A stretch of DNA of 57,428 nucleotides from Lachnospiraceae bacterium (lineage in GTDB: Bacteria; Bacillota; Clostridia; Lachnospirales; Lachnospiraceae). The stretch lies in the NCBI GenBank assembly GCA_017455525.1, contig JAFTAP010000058.1, positions 1-57,428 of the forward strand, written 5' to 3'. Within the stretch, counting starts at the first letter, position 1, and each line of letters begins with the position of its first letter. Made by a program: the position numbers and the translations under genes. Positions 26,801-36,077 of the stretch are shown piece after piece. The notes beneath the pieces are model-generated. The model ran no database searches. It was not told the origin of the DNA and was given only the letters and a program-made list of their open reading frames with translations.

Positions 26801-28221
26801 TCAAGGATGTGAAGTATGATGAGGTACAAGACGATGATCTTAGCATAAAGGAGAAGGAGCAGGCTGAGATAAGAAGGAATAAGGCCGAGGAGCTGCATAT
26901 TATCGAAAAAGCTATAGTAAAGCTTGAGCAGAGAAGAGCCGATCTTATGGAAAACATGAGAAAAGATACGGGATATGATGAGGCACTCCCGATAGAAAAC
27001 ATTGCGGATTCCGATTTCGGAGCCAGAAAAAACAGACTTTTAGATCATAAAAAAGGACTCATTACTGAGCGTGACGGATTAAATGAGAAGAACGGACGAT
27101 ACAGGAGCATGCTTGATTCTCTCGGCGAATATGAAGAGATGAAAGTGACTAAGCCCGTGCAATGGGAGTGCGATCTTCATGAACTTTCAGCTGAAAGACT
27201 TAAGAGCATGCTGGGCGATCTTAAGCATGATTACAACAGAGCGGGAGCTGATATACAGCGTTGCCGCAATGCGCTCTCAGACAGGCTGAATGAGATATTG
27301 AATATCCCCGGATTATCTGATGCGTATTATCGTAAGCCGGTGGAGGCAATGATTAGGCTTCTGGACTCTCCGAAGGAAGTATTGGAGCAGATCGAGATAA
27401 CGGTGCAGTCGTATGACACGCTCATGGAAAAGATCGCAGTGGATATATCAATGATAGAGCGTGAGAGGGATGAGATAATAAGCGAGCTTTTAGAGTATAC
27501 TGAAAACGTTAATGCGGGACTTGGAAAGATAGACAGTAATTCTGCAATATCAGTCAGGGATCAGAGAGTGAAAATGCTTCAGATAACCGTACCCGACTGG
27601 CAGGAGAATAAGGAGACATACTCGCTGAAACTAAAAGACCATATAGAAGCACTCACTAAAGCCGTGATAGAGATCCTTAATAAGAACGAGAATCCAGAGG
27701 AATACATAGGATTAAAGGTGAATGTAAGAACGCTTTATGATGTTGTCGTAGGCATAGGAAGCGTGGGAATACAGATATACAAGGTTGAGAAACAGAGAGC
27801 CTATCAGATAACCTGGTCAGACGCCGCAAGAAACTCAGGTGGAGAAGGTTTTTTGTCAGCATTCATAATCCTTTCAAGCCTGCTCTATTATATACGAAAA
27901 GACGAGAACGACGTGTTCGCGCAAAGGAATGAGGGGAAAGTCCTGCTCATGGATAACCCTTTCGCGCAGACGAACGCAGAGCACCTGTTAAAGCCTTTAA
28001 TGGACATGGCGAAGAAGAATAATACCCAGCTTATCTGTCTTACCGGACTTGGGGGCGAATCAATATACGGGCGGTTTGACAATATATATGTGCTGAATCT
28101 CGTATCCGCAAAGCTTAACGGTGGCATGCAGTATTTAAGGACTGAGCACACCAAGGGGGCTGAGCCAGAAAATATGGAGGTGTCACAGGTGGAGGTTTAT
28201 GACCAGATAACCTTATTTTAA
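23803..28221 (+). CDS. jetC: Wadjet SMC ATPase JetC
   Basis: A 1472-aa SMC-like (MukB-type) ATPase. The N-terminal head has the P-loop LMNGGGKSVMIQM (about residues 36-48). Two very long coiled-coil arms of charged heptads flank a hinge region near residues 650-760. The C-terminal head has signature RNSGGEGFLSAFIIL and Walker B VLLMDNPFAQTN. The residue after the Walker B Asp is Asn rather than the usual catalytic Glu. Together with JetA and JetB it extrudes loops on circular DNA for JetD to cut, blocking plasmids. Gene order D-A-B-C and the NGGGKS/MDNPF motifs fit a type III-like Wadjet; subtype is tentative. Confidence 0.88.
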   Translation: MGTINSVRLININYNNNAIRINDETLHFNGESTLVSLMNGGGKSVMIQMLTAPFVHAKYRNVKDRPFDSYFTGSRPSFILIEWLLDGDAGKLMNGFMIRRNQEDNEENPNMLDIMGVISEYDRPCLHDINNLPVLEKTKKEITLKTYLECRNLFESLKKDRDKRFYCYDMNQYAQSRQYFDKLREYKIDFREWEEIIKKVNENESGLSYLFADCKDEKGLIEKWLLKSVEKKLDPEGVKIRNFRDITGKYIRQYRDNESKIKQRDNIELFKDNVVNDGERISAKTLAADYTEKITAREVSAERIADFRDHIESFSTATSRHIAELDADIETAEDDIKHIDYERYSYEIYEVDEERRIKTDESNLTRMELDQAESRLKDVLKKLHILECAKRREECDEVISQYNDKKSRHALCMKENEDLTPRLEALGRALYTYYEEACRKLTDREKSILADKEEKSGDRAAKQALLVETGEALDKKIEEIGRLSGAINSFSKREDEFNDFYHTGLTRNVLGRYEDGILDVMLSEIKRDILAAEDERRQIAADKDLAERQRNKLLSDRESAIVTQTRLEGELREAERELVSLEDEKGVREDILRFLQLDKAKLFDKSAIISALDGRLGQIDAAINEENERLNLLLKELKALTEGEIMELPKALQDDLEKLGLDMTSGMKWLKNNGYSKKKNTSLVRKNPFLPYALILTDNEFSRLKEQDEIYTSLPVPIISRDRLEDGIVSGNGKVVELEGINFYLNFNEAFLDEELLARMIENKKRETERARGVIENRKNERKEYNEKRGIINNQKLTYEKYEGAASKKKSLADEAEEAAENIKSLTEMSEENERQIASYADKIKEYDKVIGMLKSKEEGLVRFSKHYADYLDALERKNRASEEAEELRSRKRLTEEVIDRLMRKITELDRGLLDVKGEIKDNEKRISAYAPYKEKKTDKALYSADIGEIESEFKTIKEKYTGELSELEKDMQRLDEMIKSESKELGRLKKKYVLTNVDIKDVKYDEVQDDDLSIKEKEQAEIRRNKAEELHIIEKAIVKLEQRRADLMENMRKDTGYDEALPIENIADSDFGARKNRLLDHKKGLITERDGLNEKNGRYRSMLDSLGEYEEMKVTKPVQWECDLHELSAERLKSMLGDLKHDYNRAGADIQRCRNALSDRLNEILNIPGLSDAYYRKPVEAMIRLLDSPKEVLEQIEITVQSYDTLMEKIAVDISMIERERDEIISELLEYTENVNAGLGKIDSNSAISVRDQRVKMLQITVPDWQENKETYSLKLKDHIEALTKAVIEILNKNENPEEYIGLKVNVRTLYDVVVGIGSVGIQIYKVEKQRAYQITWSDAARNSGGEGFLSAFIILSSLLYYIRKDENDVFAQRNEGKVLLMDNPFAQTNAEHLLKPLMDMAKKNNTQLICLTGLGGESIYGRFDNIYVLNLVSAKLNGGMQYLRTEHTKGAEPENMEVSQVEVYDQITLF

Positions 28222-28254
28222 TCGGTGGAGTAAATAGGAAAGGCGGATTTATCT

Positions 28255-28515
28255 ATGGAGAATAAACAAAATAAGAAAAAGGAAAAAGCAAATACCGGAG
28301 CTGATCAGGAGATTAAGATGAGCATCGAGGAGAGCTTTGAGTATCTTGATGACGTGATAGAGAAGATGGAAGATCCTGAGGTGACGCTGGAGGAGTCTTT
28401 TTCGCTTTATGAGAAGGGAATGAAGGTGCTTAAGGAGGCGACTAAGGCGGTTGACGAGGTTGAGAAGAAGGTCAGACTTATCGACGATGACGGGAATACG
28501 GAAGACTTTGAGTGA
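28255..28515 (+). CDS. xseB: Exonuclease VII small subunit
   Basis: XseB (86 aa): a Lys-rich N-terminal tail, then the two-helix core SIEESFEYLDDVIEKMEDPE and TLEESFSLYEKGMKVLKEA typical of the family, and an acidic tail. Binds XseA to form exonuclease VII. It begins 33 bp after jetC, separated from xseA by the whole Wadjet block. Confidence 0.93.
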   Translation: MENKQNKKKEKANTGADQEIKMSIEESFEYLDDVIEKMEDPEVTLEESFSLYEKGMKVLKEATKAVDEVEKKVRLIDDDGNTEDFE

Positions 28516-28604
28516 GCATTGCGGTCTGATTTTGATTAAAGTACGCACAATGTGATAAGCTATATCTTGGCTTTGAGTTTTTATTTATTGATCCGGAGGC
28601 TTTT

Positions 28605-29504
28605 ATGAGTGAATCAGAGATGAAGGTTGCTCAGCTTAGGGCTGAGGAGATCATATACAGGTATCTGCCGGAGGAGAAGGGGTATCCTTCTACTGTGGTT
28701 TCTGCGATAAATTACTCGGTGAAGGCGGGGGGGAAGAGGATACGCCCGATCTTCATGTATGAGACTTATAAGATGTTCGGCGGGGATGACGAGGTCATAG
28801 AGCCTTTCATGGCTGCCATAGAGATGATACATAATTATTCTCTCGTGCATGACGATCTTGAAGCTATGGATAACGATGAGTTCAGGCGGGGACGCAAGAC
28901 TACGCATGTTATCTACGGTGAGGGCATGGCTGTGCTTGCGGGGGACGGCCTTCTTAACATGGCTTTTGAGACGGCTGTGAAGGCCTTTGACCTTTGCAGT
29001 AATAAGAAGGATACGGACAGAGTCATACGTGCCTTGAGGGTGCTGGCTGAGAAATCCGGACTTCAAGGCATGCTCGGAGGTCAGGCCTGTGATGTGGATG
29101 CAGAGCAGAAAAAGAAGCAGATCGATATCGATGAGCTTATGTATATCCATGAGAATAAGACCGGAGCGCTGATCCAGTCGGCTATGATGATAGGAGCGAT
29201 ACTGGCCGGAGCATCTTCTAAAGAAGTTGACATAATATCACAACTTTCGCTGCTTGTGGGCACTGCTTTTCAGATTGAAGACGACATACTTGATGTGGAG
29301 GGTGATGAGAAGGTTATAGGCAAGCGTGTCGGTTCCGATGAGAAGAATAATAAAACAACATACGTTACTCTCAAGGGACTGCAGGAAGCTAAAAAGGATG
29401 CTAGAGAGATGTCTGAAAAAGCGATAGAGCTTTTTGACGGCATAGGGAAAAGCAATGATTTCTTAAGAAATCTCATGTTATCAATGATAGGCAGGACTAA
29501 TTAG
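28605..29504 (+). CDS. ispA: Polyprenyl (farnesyl/geranyl) diphosphate synthase
   Basis: Trans-isoprenyl diphosphate synthase (299 aa) of the IspA type, condensing IPP with DMAPP/GPP. First Asp-rich motif VHDDLEAMDNDEFRRGR, second motif FQIEDDILDVEGD; GGKRIRP substrate site. Strong SD (GGAGG). Followed by dxs, so isoprenoid precursor and chain synthesis are co-expressed. Confidence 0.95.
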   Translation: MSESEMKVAQLRAEEIIYRYLPEEKGYPSTVVSAINYSVKAGGKRIRPIFMYETYKMFGGDDEVIEPFMAAIEMIHNYSLVHDDLEAMDNDEFRRGRKTTHVIYGEGMAVLAGDGLLNMAFETAVKAFDLCSNKKDTDRVIRALRVLAEKSGLQGMLGGQACDVDAEQKKKQIDIDELMYIHENKTGALIQSAMMIGAILAGASSKEVDIISQLSLLVGTAFQIEDDILDVEGDEKVIGKRVGSDEKNNKTTYVTLKGLQEAKKDAREMSEKAIELFDGIGKSNDFLRNLMLSMIGRTN

Positions 29505-29614
29505 ATTATGTCGATAGTTTACATAATATAGACTTCGACCAGAAGAACAACAAGCGTTTTGAAATTAAAAATTGGATCGGCTTTTAATAACAGGCGAAAC
29601 GGAGACGGTTTATT

Positions 29615-31525
29615 TTGATACTTGACAGGATTCATAAGGAAAATGACATAAAGAAGATCTCGAAGAGCGAGCTGCCGCGTCTTGCAGGTGAGATAAGGGA
29701 ATTTCTGATAGAAAAGGTCAGCGAGAACGGCGGGCATTTAGGGAGCAATCTGGGCGTTGTCGAGCTTACGATAGCACTTCACAGACAGCTTACGCTTCCG
29801 AAGGACAAGATAGTCTTTGATGTCGGGCATCAGGCTTATATTCATAAGCTCCTTACGGGCAGGCGCGAGGGCTTTGACACGTTAAGGCAGTTCGGCGGCA
29901 TGAGCGGATTTCCCAAGAGACATGAGAGCGAGTGCGATGTGTTTGACACGGGGCACTCAAGCACTTCGATATCGGTAGGACTCGGCCTTGTCAAGGCGAG
30001 GGACTTAAAAAAGGAGAATTATACCGTTGTATCCGTGATCGGAGATGGCGCTCTTACGGGCGGCCTTGCCTATGAGGGTCTCAATAACGCTGCAAAATTA
30101 AAGACGAATTACATCATAATACTGAACGACAACGATATGTCGATATCCGAGAATGTAGGCGGCATGTCGAAGTATTTACAGGGAATAAGGACTGCCGTTG
30201 GCTATCAGAATTTCAAGATAGGCATGGAGGAGTTCTTATTAAAGAGCATGCCGAAGGGCGATAAGGTGCTGGGGAGCCTGAAGAAGTTCAAAAGCTCGAT
30301 GAAGCAGCTCGTTGTTCCGGGAATGCTCTTTGAGGACATGGGGATAACTTATTTAGGCCCTGTTGACGGTCACGACATCAATGCAATGGAGAAGGTGATA
30401 AAGGAAGCGAAGAATATCCGTCACACGGTCATCATTCATGTCTGCACGGAGAAGGGCAAGGGCTATGCCCCCGCGGAGCGCCACCCTGCGAGGTTCCACG
30501 GCACGGGACCTTTTGACATAGAGACAGGTCTTCCGAAGAATCACAGCGGCATGGCAAGCTACACGGATATATTCTCGACGGTCATGATAAAGCTTGCCGC
30601 AAGGAATGAAGACGTTATCGCTATAACCGCCGCCATGCCTGACGGCACGGGGCTTAAGAGATACAGAAATATTTACCCGGAGAGGTTTGCGGATGTGGGC
30701 ATAGCGGAGGGACATGCCGTCACCTTTGCTGCGGGACTTGCGGTGGGCGGGATGAAGCCCATAGTCGCTATTTATTCTTCATTTTTACAGAGGGCTTATG
30801 ACGAGATACTTCATGATGTCTGCATAGGGAATCTGCCGGTCGTATTTGCCATAGACAGGGCAGGGATAGTCGGCGCGGACGGTGAGACGCATCAGGGAGT
30901 CTTTGATCTTTCATTCCTGTCCTCCATGCCGAATATGACGATAATGGCGCCAAAGAATAAATGGGAGCTCTCCGACATGATGAAGTTCGCTTTGACACTT
31001 GGCTCCCCTGTGGCGGTCAGGTATCCGAGAGCTACGGCGTACTGCGGGCTTGAGGAGCACAGAGAGGAAATAGAGCACGGCAGGAGCGAGGTAATATACG
31101 AGGAGAGCGATATTGCGCTCTTTGCAGTCGGCGCCATGGTGGAGACGGCAGAGCATGTAAGGGATCTATTGAAGGGGAGAGGATTCGACTGCTCGCTGAT
31201 AAACGCCAGATTCGTGAAGCCGATTGATGAGGATCTGCTTATTAGGCTTTCCGAGAGCCACAGGCTTGTCGTCACTATGGAGGACAATGTGCTTGCCGGG
31301 GGCTATGGCGAGCATGTGACGGAGTTTGCGGCGATAAGCGATTTGCGGACGGAGGTGCTTAATATAGCGATACCGGATGAATTCGTCCCTCACGGATCTA
31401 TAGAGGTGCTCAGGGAGAAGCTTGGCATGGACGCAGAGAGCATCACGGGCAGGATAATAAATAAGCTGCAGGCGATGGAAGATGACAAAGTGACGGAATC
31501 GCCGGAAAAGAATGATGTCGTCTAA
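29615..31525 (+). CDS. dxs: 1-deoxy-D-xylulose-5-phosphate synthase
   Basis: Dxs (636 aa), thiamine-diphosphate enzyme making DXP from pyruvate and glyceraldehyde 3-phosphate, first step of the MEP pathway. HLGSNLGVVELTIALH, FDVGHQAYIHK, the TPP motif IGDGALTGGLAYEGLNNA and transketolase pyrimidine domain DRAGIVGADGETHQG are all present. TTG start behind GGAGACGG. It overlaps tlyA by 14 bp. Confidence 0.97.
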   Translation: MILDRIHKENDIKKISKSELPRLAGEIREFLIEKVSENGGHLGSNLGVVELTIALHRQLTLPKDKIVFDVGHQAYIHKLLTGRREGFDTLRQFGGMSGFPKRHESECDVFDTGHSSTSISVGLGLVKARDLKKENYTVVSVIGDGALTGGLAYEGLNNAAKLKTNYIIILNDNDMSISENVGGMSKYLQGIRTAVGYQNFKIGMEEFLLKSMPKGDKVLGSLKKFKSSMKQLVVPGMLFEDMGITYLGPVDGHDINAMEKVIKEAKNIRHTVIIHVCTEKGKGYAPAERHPARFHGTGPFDIETGLPKNHSGMASYTDIFSTVMIKLAARNEDVIAITAAMPDGTGLKRYRNIYPERFADVGIAEGHAVTFAAGLAVGGMKPIVAIYSSFLQRAYDEILHDVCIGNLPVVFAIDRAGIVGADGETHQGVFDLSFLSSMPNMTIMAPKNKWELSDMMKFALTLGSPVAVRYPRATAYCGLEEHREEIEHGRSEVIYEESDIALFAVGAMVETAEHVRDLLKGRGFDCSLINARFVKPIDEDLLIRLSESHRLVVTMEDNVLAGGYGEHVTEFAAISDLRTEVLNIAIPDEFVPHGSIEVLREKLGMDAESITGRIINKLQAMEDDKVTESPEKNDVV

Positions 31526-32339
31526 AAAGAGGCTCGATATTCTGCTTGTTGAGCATGGCATAGCGTCTTCAAGAGAAAAAGCGAAGTCCATGATAATGTC
31601 GGGAGATGTCTATGTGGACGGTGTCCGTGAAGACAAGGCGGGCAGCAGCTTTCCTGATGATGTAGAAATAGAATACAGGGGAGAGAAGCTTCGGTATGTG
31701 AGCCGCGGCGGTCTGAAGCTTGAAAAGGCGGTAGCGGTGTTCGGGCTGATGCTTGACGGCCGTATCTGCATGGATATAGGCGCATCAACCGGCGGTTTCA
31801 CGGACTGCATGCTGCAAAACGGAGCGGCGAAGGTTTATTCCATAGATGTGGGCTACGGACAGCTTGCTTGGAGCCTTAGGAATGACGAGCGGGTTGTCTG
31901 CATGGAGAAGACTAATTTCAGATATCTTACAAGGGACGACATACCCGACACGCCTGATTTCGCATCAGTCGATGTTTCTTTTATTTCATTATCAAAGATA
32001 CTGCCGGCAGCGGCAGACATACTTTCCGATGATGGCGAAATGGTCTGCCTGATAAAACCGCAGTTTGAAGCCGGCAGGGAGCTTGTAGGGAAGAAGGGTG
32101 TCGTGCGGGAGCCTTCCGTGCATGAGAATGTGATCCGCCCCTGTCTTAAATATGCTGAAGATAACGGTTTTCAAATCCTAGGTCTTGATTTTTCCCCCAT
32201 AAAAGGTCCGGAGGGGAATATAGAATACTTAATGCACATTAAAAAGGGCGAAGTCGAAAGTAATTTTGCCAAATATATTGATGTACCGGCAGTTGTGAGC
32301 AAGGCACATGATGAATTGGCATCTAATGTGATCAAATGA
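31512..32339 (+). CDS. tlyA: TlyA family rRNA 2'-O-methyltransferase
   Basis: TlyA/YqxC protein (275 aa): N-terminal S4 RNA-binding domain (RLDILLVEHGIASSREKAK, about residues 6-65) and an FtsJ-like SAM methyltransferase domain with motif I MDIGASTGGFTDCML. Homologues methylate ribosomal RNA. Start ATG 31512 (or 31515) lies within dxs. Followed by a minus-strand insertion rather than directly by nadK. Confidence 0.92.
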   Translation: MMSSKKRLDILLVEHGIASSREKAKSMIMSGDVYVDGVREDKAGSSFPDDVEIEYRGEKLRYVSRGGLKLEKAVAVFGLMLDGRICMDIGASTGGFTDCMLQNGAAKVYSIDVGYGQLAWSLRNDERVVCMEKTNFRYLTRDDIPDTPDFASVDVSFISLSKILPAAADILSDDGEMVCLIKPQFEAGRELVGKKGVVREPSVHENVIRPCLKYAEDNGFQILGLDFSPIKGPEGNIEYLMHIKKGEVESNFAKYIDVPAVVSKAHDELASNVIK

Positions 32340-32351
32340 TTTCTGATATTT

Positions 32352-33557
32352 TCACTTTGTCTGTTTCGATCTTGATTTAATAAAGAGTATGCTTAAGATC
32401 ATGATTGCGGGGAATAGTCCGCCGGCGAGCATGCCTGACTGTAAGTTATCATTTTTTAGCTCCGTGACGAAGCCTACTACTGCGGGACCTGCGGAACCGC
32501 CGAGGTCTCCCGCCATAGCCAGCAGGGCGAACATAGCCGTACCGCCTGTAGGCAGTCTCTTTGACATTATGCTTATCGTTCCGGGCCACATGATCCCTAC
32601 CGAGAAACCGCAGAAAATACAGCCCGCAAGACTAAGCAGAGGATTATGCGACAGGGCGGCGAGTACGTAGCAGATAAGGCACAGCACGCCGGAGCCCAGC
32701 ATATACCTTGTCAGCTCGATTTTCTCGCCGTACTTTCCATAGATAGTCCGGCTTATTCCCATTGTCACCGCAAACATGCATGGACCGGCAAGGTCGCCTA
32801 CGGTCTTTTGCAGTCCGAGTGCTGATTCTACAAAAGCCGAAGCCCATTGAGCCATTGATAATTCCGAAGCCCCTGCGCATACCATAAGAATTATCCCTAT
32901 GAAAAACACCGGCGTCCTAAAAAGCCTTCCTATCGACATTCCCTCTCCGTCCCCGACGAGCTTTTCTATGGGGCATACGGCGAAATTATAGATGTTGTAT
33001 ATAGGAACCAACGCCCATATACATGAAAGCCATTTCCAATGCTCCACGCCGAAAACTGCAAAAAATACCGTGGATAACAGGATAACGCCCACGCTTCCCC
33101 AGCAGTAGAATGAATGCAGCAGGCTCATGACCGCTTCCTTATGGTTGAAAGGACATGCCTCTACTATCGGACTTGCAAGCACTTCGATAAGGCCGCTTCC
33201 CAATGCGTAGATGAGGACGCTTATTATTATGCCGATAAAAGGATCAGGTAATAAACCCGGCAGTACCGCAAGTCCTATAAGTCCTATTGCCGACGCTGCT
33301 TCCGAAACGACAGCGCAAACCCTGTAGCCTATCCTGTCAGCATATTTGGCGCATATCACATCGACTATAAGCTGCGTGAAATAAAACGTCGTGGAGATAA
33401 GAGCTATCTTCCCCAAAGGTATCCCATAGCTTTTATGGAAGGTGAGGAATAAAAGAGGCGCAAAATTAGCTGCGATCGCCTGTGTGATAAAAGCAAGATA
33501 ACACGCCAGAAGCGTCTGTCCGTATTTATTCTTTGTCTTCATACTATCTCTTTGCAT
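32352..33557 (-). CDS. MFS transporter
   Basis: Major facilitator superfamily permease (401 aa), about 12 hydrophobic segments. A loop after the second helix (AKYADRIGYRVC) matches the MFS signature region, and a symmetric second half carries SKRLPTGGTAMFALLAMAG. Substrate unknown; the adjacent LacI-type regulator suggests a sugar or other small carbon compound. Last gene of a three-gene minus-strand operon. The start could also be ATG 33542 (MKTKNKYGQ), which has a better purine-rich stretch upstream. Confidence 0.85.
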   Translation of the reverse strand: MQRDSMKTKNKYGQTLLACYLAFITQAIAANFAPLLFLTFHKSYGIPLGKIALISTTFYFTQLIVDVICAKYADRIGYRVCAVVSEAASAIGLIGLAVLPGLLPDPFIGIIISVLIYALGSGLIEVLASPIVEACPFNHKEAVMSLLHSFYCWGSVGVILLSTVFFAVFGVEHWKWLSCIWALVPIYNIYNFAVCPIEKLVGDGEGMSIGRLFRTPVFFIGIILMVCAGASELSMAQWASAFVESALGLQKTVGDLAGPCMFAVTMGISRTIYGKYGEKIELTRYMLGSGVLCLICYVLAALSHNPLLSLAGCIFCGFSVGIMWPGTISIMSKRLPTGGTAMFALLAMAGDLGGSAGPAVVGFVTELKNDNLQSGMLAGGLFPAIMILSILFIKSRSKQTK

Positions 33558-33584
33558 TTTCTGATTATAAACCCAAAGCTGTCA

Positions 33585-34592
33585 TTATGGTAGACATGAT
33601 ACGCTTTCTCTTACTTCAAGCTTCACGGGAAGGCATATACTGTCAGAGAAGCCGGGATCCCGTATCATCTTTACCAGAAGCTCCATCGCTTTCTTTGCAC
33701 GAAGGCTGTTGTCCTGATGTACGGATGTAAGCTCCGGCTCCGTATTCATGGATTCCTTGCTTCCGTCGAATCCGATAAGAGAAATATCGGAAGGAACGCT
33801 TACGCCGTGCTTTTTAAGGAAATTCAATAAGTCAATGGCGTAATAATCCGAGACAGCGAATACGGCAGTATGCTCCCTGATTACTGAAAGCCTTTCCTCA
33901 TAAAAAATATCCCTTTCTATTTTAGCCATTGGTATTTTCAGAAAATCAGCGCATATCCCAAGTCCCTCGCATAGCCCCCGGTATCTGTCAAGGTCCATGC
34001 ATATCTCGTTGTCGGCTATGCAAAGAACCTTTTCGTGTCCCATGCTTTTTAAGTAAGCTCCTGCCTGCCTTCCGCCGTCAAAGTCATCTATCTTTACATT
34101 GCTGATCCTGTTTTGCTCATTCATGTATCCGTCATATACAACGAAAGGCACTCTTATACGGTCTCTGAGCTCCTGATATTCGTCCTCGCAGAAGCCTAAA
34201 AGTATCATGCCGTTAAGATTCCACATTGAAGCAAACTTTACTATCTCCATGATGTCTTTTGCTTTTTTAAGCATCATGAAATATCCGCTTTGCTCAATCT
34301 CATCAGACAGGAAGTTGACCGCAGCGCAAACAAAAGGATCCTCAAGGACATGCCCTTCGTATTTTATATGATCGTTTACGATGACTCCTATGATCCTTGA
34401 ATCATTCCTCGCAAGCAGGGTCGCAGCCATATTGGGGATGTAGCCCCGCTCTTCAAGCCTTCGCTCCACCTTTTTTATGGTCTCTTCCGATACCTTTTTA
34501 GTCTTGCCGTGTATCACATTTGATACCGTGGCGGTACTGACGCCGAGCTCCTCGGCTATATCAACTATCCTTACTTTATTCTCATCCCACAT
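33585..34592 (-). CDS. LacI family transcriptional regulator
   Basis: LacI/GalR regulator (335 aa). The N-terminal HTH RIVDIAEELGVSTATVSNVI and hinge region (about residues 6-60) are intact, followed by a periplasmic-binding-protein-like effector domain with the family ending ISLIGFDGSKESMNTEPELTSVHQDN. It sits between a MATE and an MFS transporter in one operon and probably controls it in response to a transported ligand. Effector unknown. Confidence 0.93.
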   Translation of the reverse strand: MWDENKVRIVDIAEELGVSTATVSNVIHGKTKKVSEETIKKVERRLEERGYIPNMAATLLARNDSRIIGVIVNDHIKYEGHVLEDPFVCAAVNFLSDEIEQSGYFMMLKKAKDIMEIVKFASMWNLNGMILLGFCEDEYQELRDRIRVPFVVYDGYMNEQNRISNVKIDDFDGGRQAGAYLKSMGHEKVLCIADNEICMDLDRYRGLCEGLGICADFLKIPMAKIERDIFYEERLSVIREHTAVFAVSDYYAIDLLNFLKKHGVSVPSDISLIGFDGSKESMNTEPELTSVHQDNSLRAKKAMELLVKMIRDPGFSDSICLPVKLEVRESVSCLP

Positions 34593-34600
34593 AAGATCAC

Positions 34601-35920
34601 CTATTCAATAGTCTGCATCCATTTCCTGCTTCGGAAAATAAACACCGAGATAACAAGTCTTACCAGCTCTTCCTGTGATAATATAAAATATACCCATACT
34701 ATCGGGAAACGCAATACAAGCCCGGTTATGATCCCAAGAGGAACCCCGATAAGCCAGGTTCCGAGTATGTCTATGATCATAACATACTTCGTCTTTCCGC
34801 CGCTCCTTATGACGCCCCCGCCGAGGATCATGTTTGCGACTTTGACAGGAGCAAGTATGGCAAAAGCAGCTAACAGCCCTTTTCCTATATTTTTAACTTC
34901 TTCTTCTACATTATAAAGTTCAGCATAAAGCCCTCGTGACAACAGGAGAACAAAAGACAAGGCGACCGAACCGATGAAGCCGTACAGGCACAGCCTCTTT
35001 GATTCCTCATAAGCCTTCTCATATTCGCATTCTCCAAGTCTTTTGCCGATAAGTATACCGGCCGCCTGCGAAAGACCGGAAAGCGCTCCGATAAAGAGTC
35101 CCTGCAAGGGGGCTGTCAAAGACATGCCCGCAAGCTCTTTTGTCCCCATGTGTCCGTATATAAATGTATTCACGTTCTGACCGACACTCCATAAGAATTC
35201 ATTAACGACTACAGGCATAAGGATTACGGCATACTGTCTGCACTCTGCGGGGTTCATCTTCAAGTTAAAGTACAGGCGGCAGACTTTGTGATGGACCATT
35301 ATCATACAGATAAGACTTACCGCCTGTGAAGCTGCGCTTGCAATCCCCGCTCCATATATACCAAGCGACGGCATTCCTAATTTCCCGAATATGAGCAGAT
35401 AATTCAGTCCCGTATTGATCATGGCTGAGGCGGCGCTTACATAAAGCGGATACTGCGCATAGCCCTTGCATCTTATTTGCACCGCGAGGATCGTGGCGAT
35501 CCCCGACAGAGGATAAACAATGGATATTATCCTGATATATCCCTTAGCGGCATTTATTACATCAATATCCTTCGTGAATATCCCCGCAAGGATTGACGGA
35601 ATGAAGAAACATGCTGCCGACGTTACCAGAGCAATAAGAAGCATGACGGACAGGTTCACAGACATAGCCAGGTCTACTTTCTCATCATCTTCTTTTCCCA
35701 TGTATTGAGAAACCTGTATGCCTGCAACAGTCGCTATTGCTCCGCTGACACAGGTGAAAACAAAGCCCGGCTTGCCGCCTACTTCGATGGCAGCGATGGC
35801 GTTCTCGCCGAGTCGTCCGACCATGATCTCGTCAATAATAGAGAATGAAGACTGCAGCATAGCCTGAAAAGCTAACGGTACGGCAATCCTCATTGATTTC
35901 ATAAAAAAGGTATTTCTCAT
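34601..35920 (-). CDS. MATE family efflux transporter
   Basis: Multidrug and toxic compound extrusion-type transporter (439 aa), 12 predicted membrane segments in two similar halves (PLAFQAMLQSSFSIIDEIMV near the N-terminus; VVNEFLWSVGQNVNTFIYGH in the second). Start chosen at ATG 35920 (MRNTFF) because CAGGAGA lies eight bases upstream; an in-frame ATG at 35944 would put that SD inside the coding region. First gene of the operon MATE-LacI-MFS, which interrupts the tlyA-nadK order. Substrate unknown. Confidence 0.92.
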   Translation of the reverse strand: MRNTFFMKSMRIAVPLAFQAMLQSSFSIIDEIMVGRLGENAIAAIEVGGKPGFVFTCVSGAIATVAGIQVSQYMGKEDDEKVDLAMSVNLSVMLLIALVTSAACFFIPSILAGIFTKDIDVINAAKGYIRIISIVYPLSGIATILAVQIRCKGYAQYPLYVSAASAMINTGLNYLLIFGKLGMPSLGIYGAGIASAASQAVSLICMIMVHHKVCRLYFNLKMNPAECRQYAVILMPVVVNEFLWSVGQNVNTFIYGHMGTKELAGMSLTAPLQGLFIGALSGLSQAAGILIGKRLGECEYEKAYEESKRLCLYGFIGSVALSFVLLLSRGLYAELYNVEEEVKNIGKGLLAAFAILAPVKVANMILGGGVIRSGGKTKYVMIIDILGTWLIGVPLGIITGLVLRFPIVWVYFILSQEELVRLVISVFIFRSRKWMQTIE

Positions 35921-36077
35921 AACAGCAAGTCTCCTGTAAATCATCTAAATAATTATTCTCACAGAAAGCACGTATTTGCAATAGGTTAATCGCATAACCA
36001 TATAGCAGTATGTTTTCCTGTGCCATTCTATTTCGGACGCTTGATAACCCACCTAATAAATGTCAGTTACTTGTATT

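Noticed and set aside
20464-28221. Chromosomal MukBEF/MksBEF condensin
   Set aside because: The TOPRIM/DUF2220 JetD partner and the four-gene tight operon point to Wadjet rather than a housekeeping condensin.
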